Virus record (IMG/VR): IMGVR_UViG_3300035661_000042
Coordinates: 17,133 to 81,132 of that record
DNA length: 64,000 bases
Origin: a virus
Direction: 5' to 3' (one strand)
Every line of letters starts with the position of its first letter. The first letter of the stretch is position 1. The translations under genes and the position numbers were made by a program. Of the stretch, positions 35,922-43,892 are shown in pieces. The notes below the pieces were generated by a model. It saw nothing but the letters and a program-made list of their open reading frames with translations, was not told where the DNA came from and searched no databases.

Positions 35922-36455
35922 ATGTCCATACGCTCAATTATTACCAAGGGATTGGGCGGGCTTGCACGGTGGTTGGTCAAAGCTCGGTTTGACCTGGCTG
36001 ATAATGACGGCACTCCACCCGTCATCCCTCCACAAATTCCTGGTAATGGTATATTCACCACAGCTTACAGTCCACTAATCACGGGTGGATTGGGGACGTC
36101 TGCGTGTTGTGGATTGTTACTTGGTGGTATGGGAGCGTGGCAGTGCTTTGTTGGCATTACTCCACCTCCAACCGGTGGTGCAGGTGGAGGTGGTGGAAGC
36201 TATGCAATTCATCCAGGAATCTATGTTCCTTGGCCCAAAGCACAACTACGCAAGAAGAATACCCGAGCGATTGTAGTTACAGTGCGAATCAAGGAAAAGA
36301 AATGGACAAAGAGCTATCTGATTCCTGAAAAACGTGCAAAGATTGCAGTTCAAGCGATACATTTCATCAACAAAACAACCGCCGCATTGTCTGTTGGCGT
36401 ATCAAGTGTCCACCGTGCAGCTCGCAAAGTTACGGCTGTGTTCAACAAAGAATAA
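35922..36455 (+). CDS. Hypothetical structural protein, Gly-rich centre and basic tail
   Basis: This 177-residue protein starts with a basic amphipathic helix (IRSIITKGLGGLARWLVKAR). It has a hydrophobic Gly/Cys-rich centre (GTSACCGLLLGGMGAWQCFV, a possible membrane or tightly packed segment) and a GGAGGGGGS linker. The C-terminal half is strongly basic (KAQLRKKNTRAIVVTVRIKE; KKWTKSYLIPEKRAKI). It lies 8 bases after the preceding gene. I do not recognise it; membrane association is possible but unproven. Confidence 0.55.
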   Translation: MSIRSIITKGLGGLARWLVKARFDLADNDGTPPVIPPQIPGNGIFTTAYSPLITGGLGTSACCGLLLGGMGAWQCFVGITPPPTGGAGGGGGSYAIHPGIYVPWPKAQLRKKNTRAIVVTVRIKEKKWTKSYLIPEKRAKIAVQAIHFINKTTAALSVGVSSVHRAARKVTAVFNKE

Positions 36456-36458
36456 ATA
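36451..36458 (+). promoter_or_regulatory. Late promoter AATAAATA
   Basis: Overlaps the preceding stop codon; 22 bases before the ATG at 36480. Confidence 0.55.
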
Positions 36459-36479
36459 CCTGCTCACGAGGAAAAATCA

Positions 36480-37316
36480 ATGAGCGAACCAACAATCAAA
36501 ATCAACCCAGCAAAAGCATGCGAAATCGAGTTCGAAGTATCCGTGCAAGGCTCGGAGGTATCGGAGCCACCCATTGTGCGCTTCGTTATGAGCGGATGCG
36601 ACGAGTACTTATGCACGTTTGAATGTGTAAAAGTCGAAGGGGTTAAGTGGTCTGTAAAGATTCCTCCTCTGTCACACTTCACAAAGACGACCGTTCCGTT
36701 TCACGTTGAAGTCATTGTTGATGGTTACTACTTTGAACCAGCCGAAGGCACAGTTCAATTGATCACAAATCCGTCTGTTAAATTCCAACCAGTAGTAAGC
36801 GCAAAGCCAACTGTGACAACGTCATTTACTGTAAAGCAGGATGATGAAAAGCCAGCAAAACCTGAAAAGAAGGTATCAGAGGCGGCAAGTGCTGCAACAA
36901 TTACTGGACAGTATGCACCAACTAATGGACTATTGAAGCCAGAAGAAGAACCAACACAAAGCAGCGTCAAGATTGGGAACGCAACGAAGGATGACGAACA
37001 CATTGATCATACTCGTTTATCAGACATCAGCTCATCGGTTCTTCCTGGGGAAACAACTGATCCTGAACCACAGCGTGGAAATAACGAGCCAAGCGGCGAA
37101 GAAGGTGATGACGAAGAGTTTGATCCAAAGCGCGTTGCAGAAGGCATCGTCAGCCGCACGATTGGTGGATCCGCTCAAAAACCAACAACACAAGGCACCT
37201 TGTTCAAGCGTGGCAAAGACGGTAAGGCAGTGATTGAAGGTATCGATTCGCCTGCTGCAAAGGCTGAAAAAGCATCAAAAGCAGCCAAGGTGAAAGAAAT
37301 CCTATCAGGTCAGTAA
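36480..37316 (+). CDS. Two-part structural protein with disordered C-terminus
   Basis: Residues 1-110 form a predicted immunoglobulin-like beta-sandwich (ACEIEFEVSVQGSEVSEPPI; VKWSVKIPPLSHFTKTTVPF). Residues 115-278 are charged, Lys/Glu/Ala-rich and probably disordered (QDDEKPAKPEKKVSEAASAA; GEEGDDEEFDPKRV; basic end KAEKASKAAKVKEILSGQ). AATAAATA lies 22 bases upstream and GAGGAAA is the ribosome site. Late expression and this architecture suit a virion or head-associated protein. The stop codon abuts the stop of the convergent gene. Confidence 0.6.
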   Translation: MSEPTIKINPAKACEIEFEVSVQGSEVSEPPIVRFVMSGCDEYLCTFECVKVEGVKWSVKIPPLSHFTKTTVPFHVEVIVDGYYFEPAEGTVQLITNPSVKFQPVVSAKPTVTTSFTVKQDDEKPAKPEKKVSEAASAATITGQYAPTNGLLKPEEEPTQSSVKIGNATKDDEHIDHTRLSDISSSVLPGETTDPEPQRGNNEPSGEEGDDEEFDPKRVAEGIVSRTIGGSAQKPTTQGTLFKRGKDGKAVIEGIDSPAAKAEKASKAAKVKEILSGQ

Positions 37317-37865
37317 TTACTGAACAAGTCCGTACCGGCGAAGCATTTCAACCAGCTTCAAAAGGTGCTTACACATTCCAGGAACTTGGTCTGGATTGAC
37401 TGGTGGACGATTTGTCTTGCGTTGATACAATGGCGGCGGTTTCCCGACAAGTGATTTATCCTGTGCATTGTAGTTTGCAAAGCGGTAGTGGAAGTCCAAA
37501 CAGTTACAACGCACCTTGACTGTATGTCCGGTAAGTGCAAGCGGCTGGACGTGATAATCCTCTCCATCACTCGCTTGGAACGTTGCATTAGATTCGGTAT
37601 CTTCCGGTTCGAACTGAACCTTCATAAACTGCAACGCTTGTTGGTACTGATGGCCGTTACTGGCTGACAAAGACTTGACGTGCAACATCTTCATACCAAT
37701 GTACGGCATATACTGCACATTAGACACAACAACTTCACCGGTTGCATGCTGGCGCTTGCGGGTGTTAGGGAACGCTTGAACAATGTTTTGTTCCAAATCA
37801 GGAACGGAAGAAGCCTCTTCCAATTGTTGAAGGATACGTTCCCCACGAAGTAAAAAGAAGGTCAT
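37317..37865 (-). CDS. SWIM zinc-finger protein
   Basis: The 182-residue product contains CNC at 120-122 (VKVRCNCLDFHYRF) and CKH at 165-167 (VPGMCKHLLKLVEML). This is the C-x-C ... C-x-H pattern of SWIM zinc domains, which bind DNA or proteins. The upstream 110 residues are mixed, with a helical start (LLRGERILQQLEEASSVPDL). It overlaps the upstream adhesin gene by 4 bases, so it is made from the same late mRNA. A role in packaging or DNA handling is speculation; the SWIM call is firm at motif level. Confidence 0.7.
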   Translation of the reverse strand: MTFFLLRGERILQQLEEASSVPDLEQNIVQAFPNTRKRQHATGEVVVSNVQYMPYIGMKMLHVKSLSASNGHQYQQALQFMKVQFEPEDTESNATFQASDGEDYHVQPLALTGHTVKVRCNCLDFHYRFANYNAQDKSLVGKPPPLYQRKTNRPPVNPDQVPGMCKHLLKLVEMLRRYGLVQ

Positions 37866-39655
37866 GATAGAGTTGGCCTTGCTGTGATTAAGTCAAACTG
37901 CGTTGTAGGTCCATTAGTTACGCCCTCTGCACGAACATTGATTGTACGTCCCGAGTTATTCGTGCTGGTTGCGTTACCAAAGTACTTAATCCCGTCGATC
38001 GACACCTGAACGCCTGCGGGTCCAGACCGAATGCGCAATGTGCGAGCAACGGAAGATACAGCAGCAGGAATCGCAACAGTAGTTACGCTTGCACCAGTGT
38101 ATGGCTTAACTTCTATGCGGCTGTTTATTGCATTAGTTGTATTTACCACCCGAACAGTCGTTCCTGTGCGCAGTGAATCATCGTACAAGTTTCCTGTCAA
38201 TACGGGTGATGTTGTTACAACAAATGCGCCATCATTTGCTGTTTGGAGATTGAACACAACAATAATTTCAACGCCCGCACCAGGAATAACACCCGACGAG
38301 TGATATGACCATGAATCATATCCATCAAATACCACCGTACCCCCAGAGAGGGTTGTTGGATAAAAGTTGGAATCGCCAGATAGGGCAGGAACACCTGCCC
38401 CTGTGTATCCAACCCACACTGCCCCAATTTCGCCTGTATGAGAACCTGAGAATGGGTAGGCAAGATATCCAGATCCTGTAAATGTGTCTTGAAGAATTAA
38501 CGGTGCACTCACATTAACTGGGGTGTATGTAAGTTCCGCAGGAGGACACGGAACAGCCCAACCAGGATGAGTAAACATACATGGCATACGGGCGCCGATT
38601 GGGTTGTTGACATCAGGAACGCCAGCACCAAGACCGTTATCGTAATCAACATACCACGCCCATTTTGTACGCCACGCGTCAAAGAAATCAATATTCTCAG
38701 CAGTAGCTGAAGCATGGTATAAAGACCCAGAGCCACCGCCTGACCATCCAACATCAATTTCATTGATCGTACCGGCCAGCAAACCTGCAACGGCAGGTGT
38801 GTAACTACCGCCCGCTGTTTCTACAAATCCGGTGACACTTGTAGCTGTCCCGGTGAACGTTTCCGTCGCCACAACCACTCGGTTAAATACAATCTCCACA
38901 ATGATTTCAGCAGAGTTTAGAGGATTGATGCCAAACAGAGCACCCGCAAGTGTATCAGCAGCTGTGGCGGTTGCCACATCAGTCGTTACGTCAAATATTC
39001 CAAAGTTGAACCGACGAACTGATACACCTCCGGAAATATATGGGACTACATTTGGTTGATCATTCCATAGCGTGTAGTTGCTATACGCTATCAATGGATT
39101 TGCACGGGTTGGATTGTTATCAAACCACTGTTCATATAAGATCGGTAGATTATTGTTAATTGCTTGAATGTACGGAGATTTAGACCACGCTGCCGTAGCA
39201 GCCATGCCTGGGAACGTAGACAGGCCTGGCGGCATCAGAATCGTTCCAGCACCATTTCCACCTTTGCCTGCATACCAAGCACCAACCACAGGATTTGTCA
39301 GTTGATAGAGGGCAACATAGTTAGTTGTTACAAGATTAGAGCCTGGGGAGTATATCCCGTAGTCGAGAGAAAACCCCGTATATGGCCCTGACACACCCAA
39401 GTCGGTAAATACGCCGAGGTTCGTGGCTGGTAATACTGGCGGATTAGTCCACACACTTGGATCACCACCCAAATTGACATTCATGCTTACACCATCAAGC
39501 GTGTCGTCATCGAAAAATGTGGGGACGCCTGGTACAGGGGTGAATGGAAGAAATACACCCGTTGTCCACGGGAACGGTGACAGGTAATATGGTGGACACG
39601 GACCAGCAACAGTCCGTATGGCCCAATACGGACCGAATGTAGCTTGTGATAGCAT
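37862..39655 (-). CDS. Adhesin-like virion protein with C-terminal lectin-type module
   Basis: The frame extends to 39673 with a TTG, but I chose the ATG at 39655 because AAGG lies just upstream, giving 597 residues. The N-terminal 400 residues are Pro/Gly/Trp-rich with many aromatic loops (YWAIRTVAGPCPPYYLSPFP; SAEIIVEIVFNRVVVATETF). The C-terminal 205 residues start at LQDTFTGSGYLAYPFSGSHT and resemble the free-standing 225-residue protein at 11007-11684. CATAAATA lies 25 bases upstream. It has no fibre-repeat sequences, so a surface-decoration or receptor-binding role is only an inference. Confidence 0.6.
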   Translation of the reverse strand: MLSQATFGPYWAIRTVAGPCPPYYLSPFPWTTGVFLPFTPVPGVPTFFDDDTLDGVSMNVNLGGDPSVWTNPPVLPATNLGVFTDLGVSGPYTGFSLDYGIYSPGSNLVTTNYVALYQLTNPVVGAWYAGKGGNGAGTILMPPGLSTFPGMAATAAWSKSPYIQAINNNLPILYEQWFDNNPTRANPLIAYSNYTLWNDQPNVVPYISGGVSVRRFNFGIFDVTTDVATATAADTLAGALFGINPLNSAEIIVEIVFNRVVVATETFTGTATSVTGFVETAGGSYTPAVAGLLAGTINEIDVGWSGGGSGSLYHASATAENIDFFDAWRTKWAWYVDYDNGLGAGVPDVNNPIGARMPCMFTHPGWAVPCPPAELTYTPVNVSAPLILQDTFTGSGYLAYPFSGSHTGEIGAVWVGYTGAGVPALSGDSNFYPTTLSGGTVVFDGYDSWSYHSSGVIPGAGVEIIVVFNLQTANDGAFVVTTSPVLTGNLYDDSLRTGTTVRVVNTTNAINSRIEVKPYTGASVTTVAIPAAVSSVARTLRIRSGPAGVQVSIDGIKYFGNATSTNNSGRTINVRAEGVTNGPTTQFDLITARPTLS

Positions 39656-39679
39656 ATGTGACCTTTGTATCAATCACAT

Positions 39680-39687
39680 ATTTATGC
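39680..39687 (-). promoter_or_regulatory. Late promoter CATAAATA
   Basis: 25 bases before the chosen ATG at 39655; serves the adhesin and the SWIM gene. Confidence 0.6.
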
Positions 39688-39704
39688 AGCTACACATAAG
39701 TCCT

Positions 39705-40208
39705 TTACTTGACAAGGTTATGGTCAGACACGATGATCTCGTGGAACTCACCAAGCATCGGAGCTTGCAGCGCATTGTAGTGCTGACGAACAGCCGATTC
39801 AGGCACGACCTTATCACCGCGAGTAGTGCGGCGCTTCAACAGTACATCCAGGCTGATTGGCATCAGCACAGCAACCGTCTTGTAGCCGTTCTTACGAGCA
39901 CCTTCCAAGTACATCTTACGGCGGCGAGCCGACAGATTCGTATTGTCGATATACATCGTACGACGTTCCTTGACCTGGGAATGAAACCGGGCATTCGCCT
40001 TTGCTTCAAATCCCTTATCGGCAACAGAGCCTTCGTACGCCTTGTGGTAGTCATCAGTATCGTACCATTCGTGACGCAGCGCGTCCAGAGAGAACACGTT
40101 GATATCAGGAATGGTTTCGCGCAACTTTGCCAAGTACGTGCTTTTGCCACATCCGCTTGGACCCACGGGCATATACATAACAGGAACTGACATGTGGTCA
40201 TTACTCAT
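39705..40208 (-). CDS. Polynucleotide 5'-kinase-like P-loop protein
   Basis: The start at 40208 overlaps the HNH gene stop and has GGAAGGAAAAG upstream; a longer frame to 40304 lies inside that gene. The 167 residues have P-loop GPSGCGKS (16-23), then FSLDALRHEW with D42 and R45. The D-x-x-R spacing matches the acceptor-binding pair of T4 polynucleotide kinase (D35, R38). A lid-type segment LLKRRTTRGDK (123-133) follows. There is no phosphatase half, unlike T4 Pnk; an HD hydrolase gene two genes upstream could supply it. The likely reaction is phosphorylation of 5'-OH RNA or DNA ends. Alternative: another small P-loop kinase. Confidence 0.75.
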   Translation of the reverse strand: MSNDHMSVPVMYMPVGPSGCGKSTYLAKLRETIPDINVFSLDALRHEWYDTDDYHKAYEGSVADKGFEAKANARFHSQVKERRTMYIDNTNLSARRRKMYLEGARKNGYKTVAVLMPISLDVLLKRRTTRGDKVVPESAVRQHYNALQAPMLGEFHEIIVSDHNLVK

Positions 40209-40692
40209 TTCGCTTTTCCTTCCACCATAGGTAGATTTGTTCAAACTCGTCAAAAGTAGCGTCCGTTTTGATATTATTTGCTCGAAAGGAGATGTAATGG
40301 ACATTGCCCTTCACGTATCCTCTTGAACTATCAAGTCGGTCCAGGCTTCCTTGATGAAGTTCCGATATTGTCCCAGTTTCTTGACCCAGAGACAACGGAA
40401 CATTCAAAATCGGACATATCCCTGTCCAAATATCTTGAAGGTAGACTAGGTCAAGGTCAAACTCCCACCCATTTTCCTTGGCTCGTTGACGTGCCTTTTG
40501 CAGAGAAAACTTTAGCGAACCGGACCGTCGACTGGCAACAGTTCTCGCCTTTTCACGTTGCTTGTATTCATCAGTGTGACGAAGGGCTCTATGCGTTGAT
40601 AGGAATCGTTCTCGGTTATTCTCACGCCATTGTTTGGCGGCAGCGTTTAGACGTTCTTTGTGTTTCTCACGATAGCGTTGACTTGGTGTCAT
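40201..40692 (-). CDS. HNH-type endonuclease, probable homing gene
   Basis: The 163-residue product has a basic N-terminus (RYREKHKERLNAAAKQWREN), then WTGICPILNVPLSL and a SLDRLDSSRGYVKGNVHYIS segment ending RANNIKTDATFDEFEQIY. This CP-x-LG/L ... SLDR-DS-GY-GNV-IS-AN-K layout is typical of phage HNH nucleases that act as free-standing homing enzymes. It sits between the HD hydrolase and kinase genes and overlaps the latter by 8 bases. A GATAAATA late element lies 22 bases upstream, while the HD gene before it has an early promoter. Confidence 0.75.
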   Translation of the reverse strand: MTPSQRYREKHKERLNAAAKQWRENNRERFLSTHRALRHTDEYKQREKARTVASRRSGSLKFSLQKARQRAKENGWEFDLDLVYLQDIWTGICPILNVPLSLGQETGTISELHQGSLDRLDSSRGYVKGNVHYISFRANNIKTDATFDEFEQIYLWWKEKRNE

Positions 40693-40713
40693 AATGTATT
40701 CCTCCGATAGACG

Positions 40714-40721
40714 TATTTATC
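40714..40721 (-). promoter_or_regulatory. Late promoter GATAAATA before HNH gene
   Basis: 22 bases before the HNH ATG at 40692, in the gap after the HD gene. It could also bring late transcription of the kinase gene. Confidence 0.55.
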
Positions 40722-40737
40722 GGGAAGTACATCCACC

Positions 40738-41379
40738 TTACCTTTCGCCATTATCTGGCATGCGTACCGTAGCTGCTAACTCCATAAATTTAGATACCCA
40801 ATCATCAGCCATTTTGACTTTCGCAGGCTGGTCATCAGAAAACCGGCCGTATTGATCAGCAAGCAAGTGACGAACAAACACTTCTGCACCACAGTAGTGG
40901 TTCGCAGTCAGTGCAAGATTGCGACGCTTTTCCTTGTCTTCAACAGACCAAGGCATGTGATGTTCAATGATGAACGACACAGTTACGATGTCTTGTGCGG
41001 AGAACAGCGGAAAACGAGCAGCAGCATACGTCTCAAACAGCCGTGCAGACAACAGTTCATGACCGTGGTAAGCACGGTAATCGCCACGGGCTTCGCTGTG
41101 CTTCTTGATTTCAGCTGCCGGCTTGCCCGTATCGTGAAACAGTGCTGCCATTGCGCCGAGGTAGTCAAGGCGCGACCACGGTTCAGAGTAGTGTTCGCAG
41201 TTTGCATCAACCATGCGAACATACTGGTCAACAACCATCATCGTATGAACGAATACGTTCTCTTCGCGATGCCAAGGACTATCCTCAACGGTGCGCTTCA
41301 TCCGCTCGAACATAGGAAATTGTGCCAAGGCATCGCGCTGGCCGAGGAAAGTTGAGCGGTAATCGATCTGGTGTTCCAT
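40738..41379 (-). CDS. HD-domain phosphohydrolase
   Basis: With the start at the ATG at 41379 (AGGGA ribosome site; the upstream ATG at 41406 lies inside the promoter -10), the protein has 213 residues. HD motif residues are in order: H45 (NVFVHTMMVV), H82-D83 (ALFHDTGKP), H105/H107 (AYHGHELL), H140-H141 (IIEHHMPW) and D175. The opening DSPWHREENVFVHT resembles the HD half of bacterial HD-Pnk end-healing enzymes (Runella type), where HD removes 2',3' phosphates next to a P-loop kinase. Here the kinase is a separate gene after an HNH insertion. Other HD substrates such as nucleotides remain possible. Confidence 0.75.
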   Translation of the reverse strand: MEHQIDYRSTFLGQRDALAQFPMFERMKRTVEDSPWHREENVFVHTMMVVDQYVRMVDANCEHYSEPWSRLDYLGAMAALFHDTGKPAAEIKKHSEARGDYRAYHGHELLSARLFETYAAARFPLFSAQDIVTVSFIIEHHMPWSVEDKEKRRNLALTANHYCGAEVFVRHLLADQYGRFSDDQPAKVKMADDWVSKFMELAATVRMPDNGER

Positions 41380-41404
41380 ACATGTATCCCTAAAAGTTAC
41401 CCTC

Positions 41405-41433
41405 ATAGTAACCGAAACACATTAAAAAGTCAA
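41405..41433 (-). promoter_or_regulatory. Sigma70-type early promoter of HD gene
   Basis: On the minus strand TTGACT (41428-41433), 17-base spacer, TACTAT (41405-41410). It overlaps the terminase stop, so it begins a unit separate from the late terminase mRNA. It excludes the first in-frame ATG of the HD gene (41406) as start. Confidence 0.7.
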
Positions 41434-42992
41434 CCCATTACAATACCGTATCCGTTGTCCCTGTCGTCGTACTCACTTGGTGCCTCGGTAATGTATGCGT
41501 GTGAGTACAGTTTGTCGTACGCGTCTTGGTCAAATGTTGAAATCTCTTCAAGCAGACGGACAACGATCAATGAAGCCATGATCAAGTCGTCTGTACTACC
41601 AGTCTTTGCAGCATAAGAACCCTTTGAACGAACAAAGTGCTTCATCTCTGCAATCAGTGCTTTTGACCTGATCTTGATGCTGTCACGCTCAACCATTTCC
41701 TTGAATGTCATACATGCTTTGATCTTTGACTTGCCAGTCGTCGTCATTCCCTTGCGCTTCTGACCTGTTTCAGAGACAAATTCTGCTGTTTCAGGTGGAT
41801 TTTCATCTGCTTCATACAGCGCCATGATTCCTTCGCCGACCCCGTTGTTTTCAACGGAGAAGTACACCGTTCCCTTTGCTTTCTCAAAGATGCGCAGTAG
41901 CTTTTTGAGCATGTGGTAGCCAGTAACGGATGACATTGTGTTGGAGCGGAACTCTGCAATCTGCTCCAATGCAGGGAAGTCGTACACAACTATTGTCGTA
42001 AAGTCGCTCCCTGACCCCGTAGCAACGTCCATTCCAATCAGGTACACAGTATTCGCAACAGGTTCTTTGTAGAATACAATCTCTCCTGATACGCCGATCG
42101 GTTTGATCCGGTCTACAATGCCTGTTAGGTTTGCCAGGACAACGGTGTCTACCAGCAACGGATCGCTTGATAGGAATTGACATTCATATTCCTGCTTCCA
42201 GCGAATTTCACCAATCTTTGCAGTTTCAGCATCCTTAAACTTTTGATCACGGCCTGGTGGCTCATTCCACATGATTTCAATGGGAGCAAAGTTGTTGACA
42301 CCAATCTTTGGATTTTCTGTCGAAGGAATGTTCGCACCACGCCACAACTGCGCAAATCTGTTCGTATCGCCGTTTGGCGTAGAACAGATGATACATCGTC
42401 CACCGGTTGCAAGTGTAGGTGAAACAGAACCCCAAAACTCTTCCGCAACGCTGTCTCGTACGAATGCAAATTCGTCCAGGAACAGCAGTGAAATTGCAAG
42501 ACCACGACCAGTATTAACAGACGTTGCTTGCGAGATGATACGGCTTCCGTTATCAAACCCTACACTGTGCTTGTTCCATCCGTCTTCCATCAGGCCTGGC
42601 TTTAACCAGTGTGGAAGACGCTCGTAGATGAACCGGACGCGGTGGATCATTTCCATTGCGTTGTCGTTCTTGTTTGACGCAATCACCACCGTTTGTTCAA
42701 ACTTAAACATTGCAAACCAAAGCAGGAACGCACCTGCAATCCACGACTTACCAATCTGCCGTGGTGCTAATGCAATCGAGAGTCGGTTGTCAGCAAACGT
42801 GCGGACAATATTTCGCTGGTACGGACGCAAAGAGAACGGAATTGAGCCTTCCGTTGCTGTTTGAATCTGGCAGTACTTGTCAATGAAGTACTCTGGATCT
42901 TCCATGCATTTGGAAAGCTCCATAACCTGCTCAGCAGTATATTCATACTGCTCGTTCGCACGTTTAAGAAATGGGTTTTTGGATTTGGCCAT
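41430..42992 (-). CDS. 17: Terminase large subunit gp17
   Basis: This is the packaging motor ATPase-nuclease, 520 residues from the ATG at 42992 (T4 gp17 has 610). Walker A-type APRQIGKS is at 76-83, adenine-proximal [12 protein letters not shown] just before it, and Walker [10 protein letters not shown] at 169-177 with D173/E174. Motif [13 protein letters not shown] follows. The nuclease domain begins at [20 protein letters not shown], with the RuvC-like Asp, and ends with a [13 protein letters not shown] helix. A further in-frame ATG at 43010 lacks a ribosome site. The small subunit gene lies just upstream. Confidence 0.95.
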   Translation of the reverse strand: MAKSKNPFLKRANEQYEYTAEQVMELSKCMEDPEYFIDKYCQIQTATEGSIPFSLRPYQRNIVRTFADNRLSIALAPRQIGKSWIAGAFLLWFAMFKFEQTVVIASNKNDNAMEMIHRVRFIYERLPHWLKPGLMEDGWNKHSVGFDNGSRIISQATSVNTGRGLAISLLFLDEFAFVRDSVAEEFWGSVSPTLATGGRCIICSTPNGDTNRFAQLWRGANIPSTENPKIGVNNFAPIEIMWNEPPGRDQKFKDAETAKIGEIRWKQEYECQFLSSDPLLVDTVVLANLTGIVDRIKPIGVSGEIVFYKEPVANTVYLIGMDVATGSGSDFTTIVVYDFPALEQIAEFRSNTMSSVTGYHMLKKLLRIFEKAKGTVYFSVENNGVGEGIMALYEADENPPETAEFVSETGQKRKGMTTTGKSKIKACMTFKEMVERDSIKIRSKALIAEMKHFVRSKGSYAAKTGSTDDLIMASLIVVRLLEEISTFDQDAYDKLYSHAYITEAPSEYDDRDNGYGIVMG

Positions 42993-43021
42993 GCAGGTAT
43001 TTACCCGCATAAAAGGTAGGG

Positions 43022-43456
43022 TTACCTTTTGGTCTTATCGAGGAGTGCCCGGAGGATCTCGTTCCGGTCAGCAACAATCAGGTTATTGTTGGTTGTATGT
43101 GTAGCAGTTCCAGGAATTGGAGTTAGCTTATCTTTGTGCATTTTTAGCACAGACTTTTCACGAACAGCACCAAGAGCTACGTTCAACATTGTTGCTGTCA
43201 CTTCACCCATTCGTGCTTTGAACTTACCTTCAACGCGTTCGAGTTCATCGCTGATAACGCTGACTTGTCCCATTGCAACAGTATAAATCTCTTCCAATTT
43301 GACTTCAATCTCGTCATCTTTCGCATCGTACGTAGGCATTGACACAACTTCTGCTGGGAGTACTTCTTTGTACTCAACCATTGTTGTACCCGACTCAATG
43401 TCAAAGATATCTTCCAGAGGATGATCGACGAGCTTTTGTTGTGTGGTAATGTTCAT
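43022..43456 (-). CDS. 16: Terminase small subunit gp16
   Basis: The 144-residue product (T4 gp16 has 164) starts [20 protein letters not shown]. Its central helical pair, [20 protein letters not shown] then [20 protein letters not shown], matches the coiled-coil oligomerisation core of gp16 proteins. It regulates gp17 and recognises DNA for packaging. It overlaps the upstream nuclease gene by 4 bases and lies immediately before gp17. Confidence 0.8.
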   Translation of the reverse strand: MNITTQQKLVDHPLEDIFDIESGTTMVEYKEVLPAEVVSMPTYDAKDDEIEVKLEEIYTVAMGQVSVISDELERVEGKFKARMGEVTATMLNVALGAVREKSVLKMHKDKLTPIPGTATHTTNNNLIVADRNEILRALLDKTKR

Positions 43457-43890
43457 TTGAAAATCGTCTTCTCTGTGATGATTCGAAACGATATATTTCG
43501 AGCCTTACAAAACGACTGGGCCGCTTGCCACTTTGCAACATTAACAGCAAACATCAGTTGTTCATACAGAGCATGTTTGTGGTTTTTGCGCGGTGCTTGT
43601 GTTTGAGCTGCTGGCTTAACCTCAATGATTTCCTGTATGATTACGCCATCTTTGTTGATGTATTCTACCCAGTAATCCGGATAGTATTTATGCACACGAT
43701 TGTCAGTGGGTTTCAAGTATGGAATTGCTATTTCTTCGCTTGACCAGCGAAGGACTCGTTCGTTTCCATCAAAAAACTTGTGTGTTGCAAGTTCATACGA
43801 CGACATAAACCGAATCTTATCCACATCACCAACATACTTGTGTGGATTGATTGGAGTATATTTTCCTTGGGAAAACCTACTGCCAGCCAT
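43453..43890 (-). CDS. 4: Head completion protein gp4 (nuclease fold)
   Basis: The 145-residue product matches T4 gp4/gp50: QGKYTPINPHKYVGDVDKIR, then SSYELATHKFFDG, VLRWSSEEIAIPYLKP, a YYPDYWVEY segment and QEIIEVKPAA. The D (PDY) and E-x-K (IEVK) pair form a restriction-enzyme-type nuclease core. In T4 gp4 is needed to finish the filled head before tail joining. It lies directly before the terminase genes, a different position from T4. Confidence 0.8.
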   Translation of the reverse strand: MAGSRFSQGKYTPINPHKYVGDVDKIRFMSSYELATHKFFDGNERVLRWSSEEIAIPYLKPTDNRVHKYYPDYWVEYINKDGVIIQEIIEVKPAAQTQAPRKNHKHALYEQLMFAVNVAKWQAAQSFCKARNISFRIITEKTIFK

Positions 43891-43892
43891 GA

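Noticed and set aside
40209-40304. N-terminal extension of the kinase gene to 40304
   Set aside because: It would lie fully inside the HNH gene; the ATG at 40208 has a good ribosome site and begins the conserved kinase core.
42993-43010. GGTAAATA (42999-43006) as late promoter of the terminase gene
   Set aside because: It lies only 7 bases before the chosen ATG, too close for a normal leader, and differs at the second position; terminase is probably co-transcribed.
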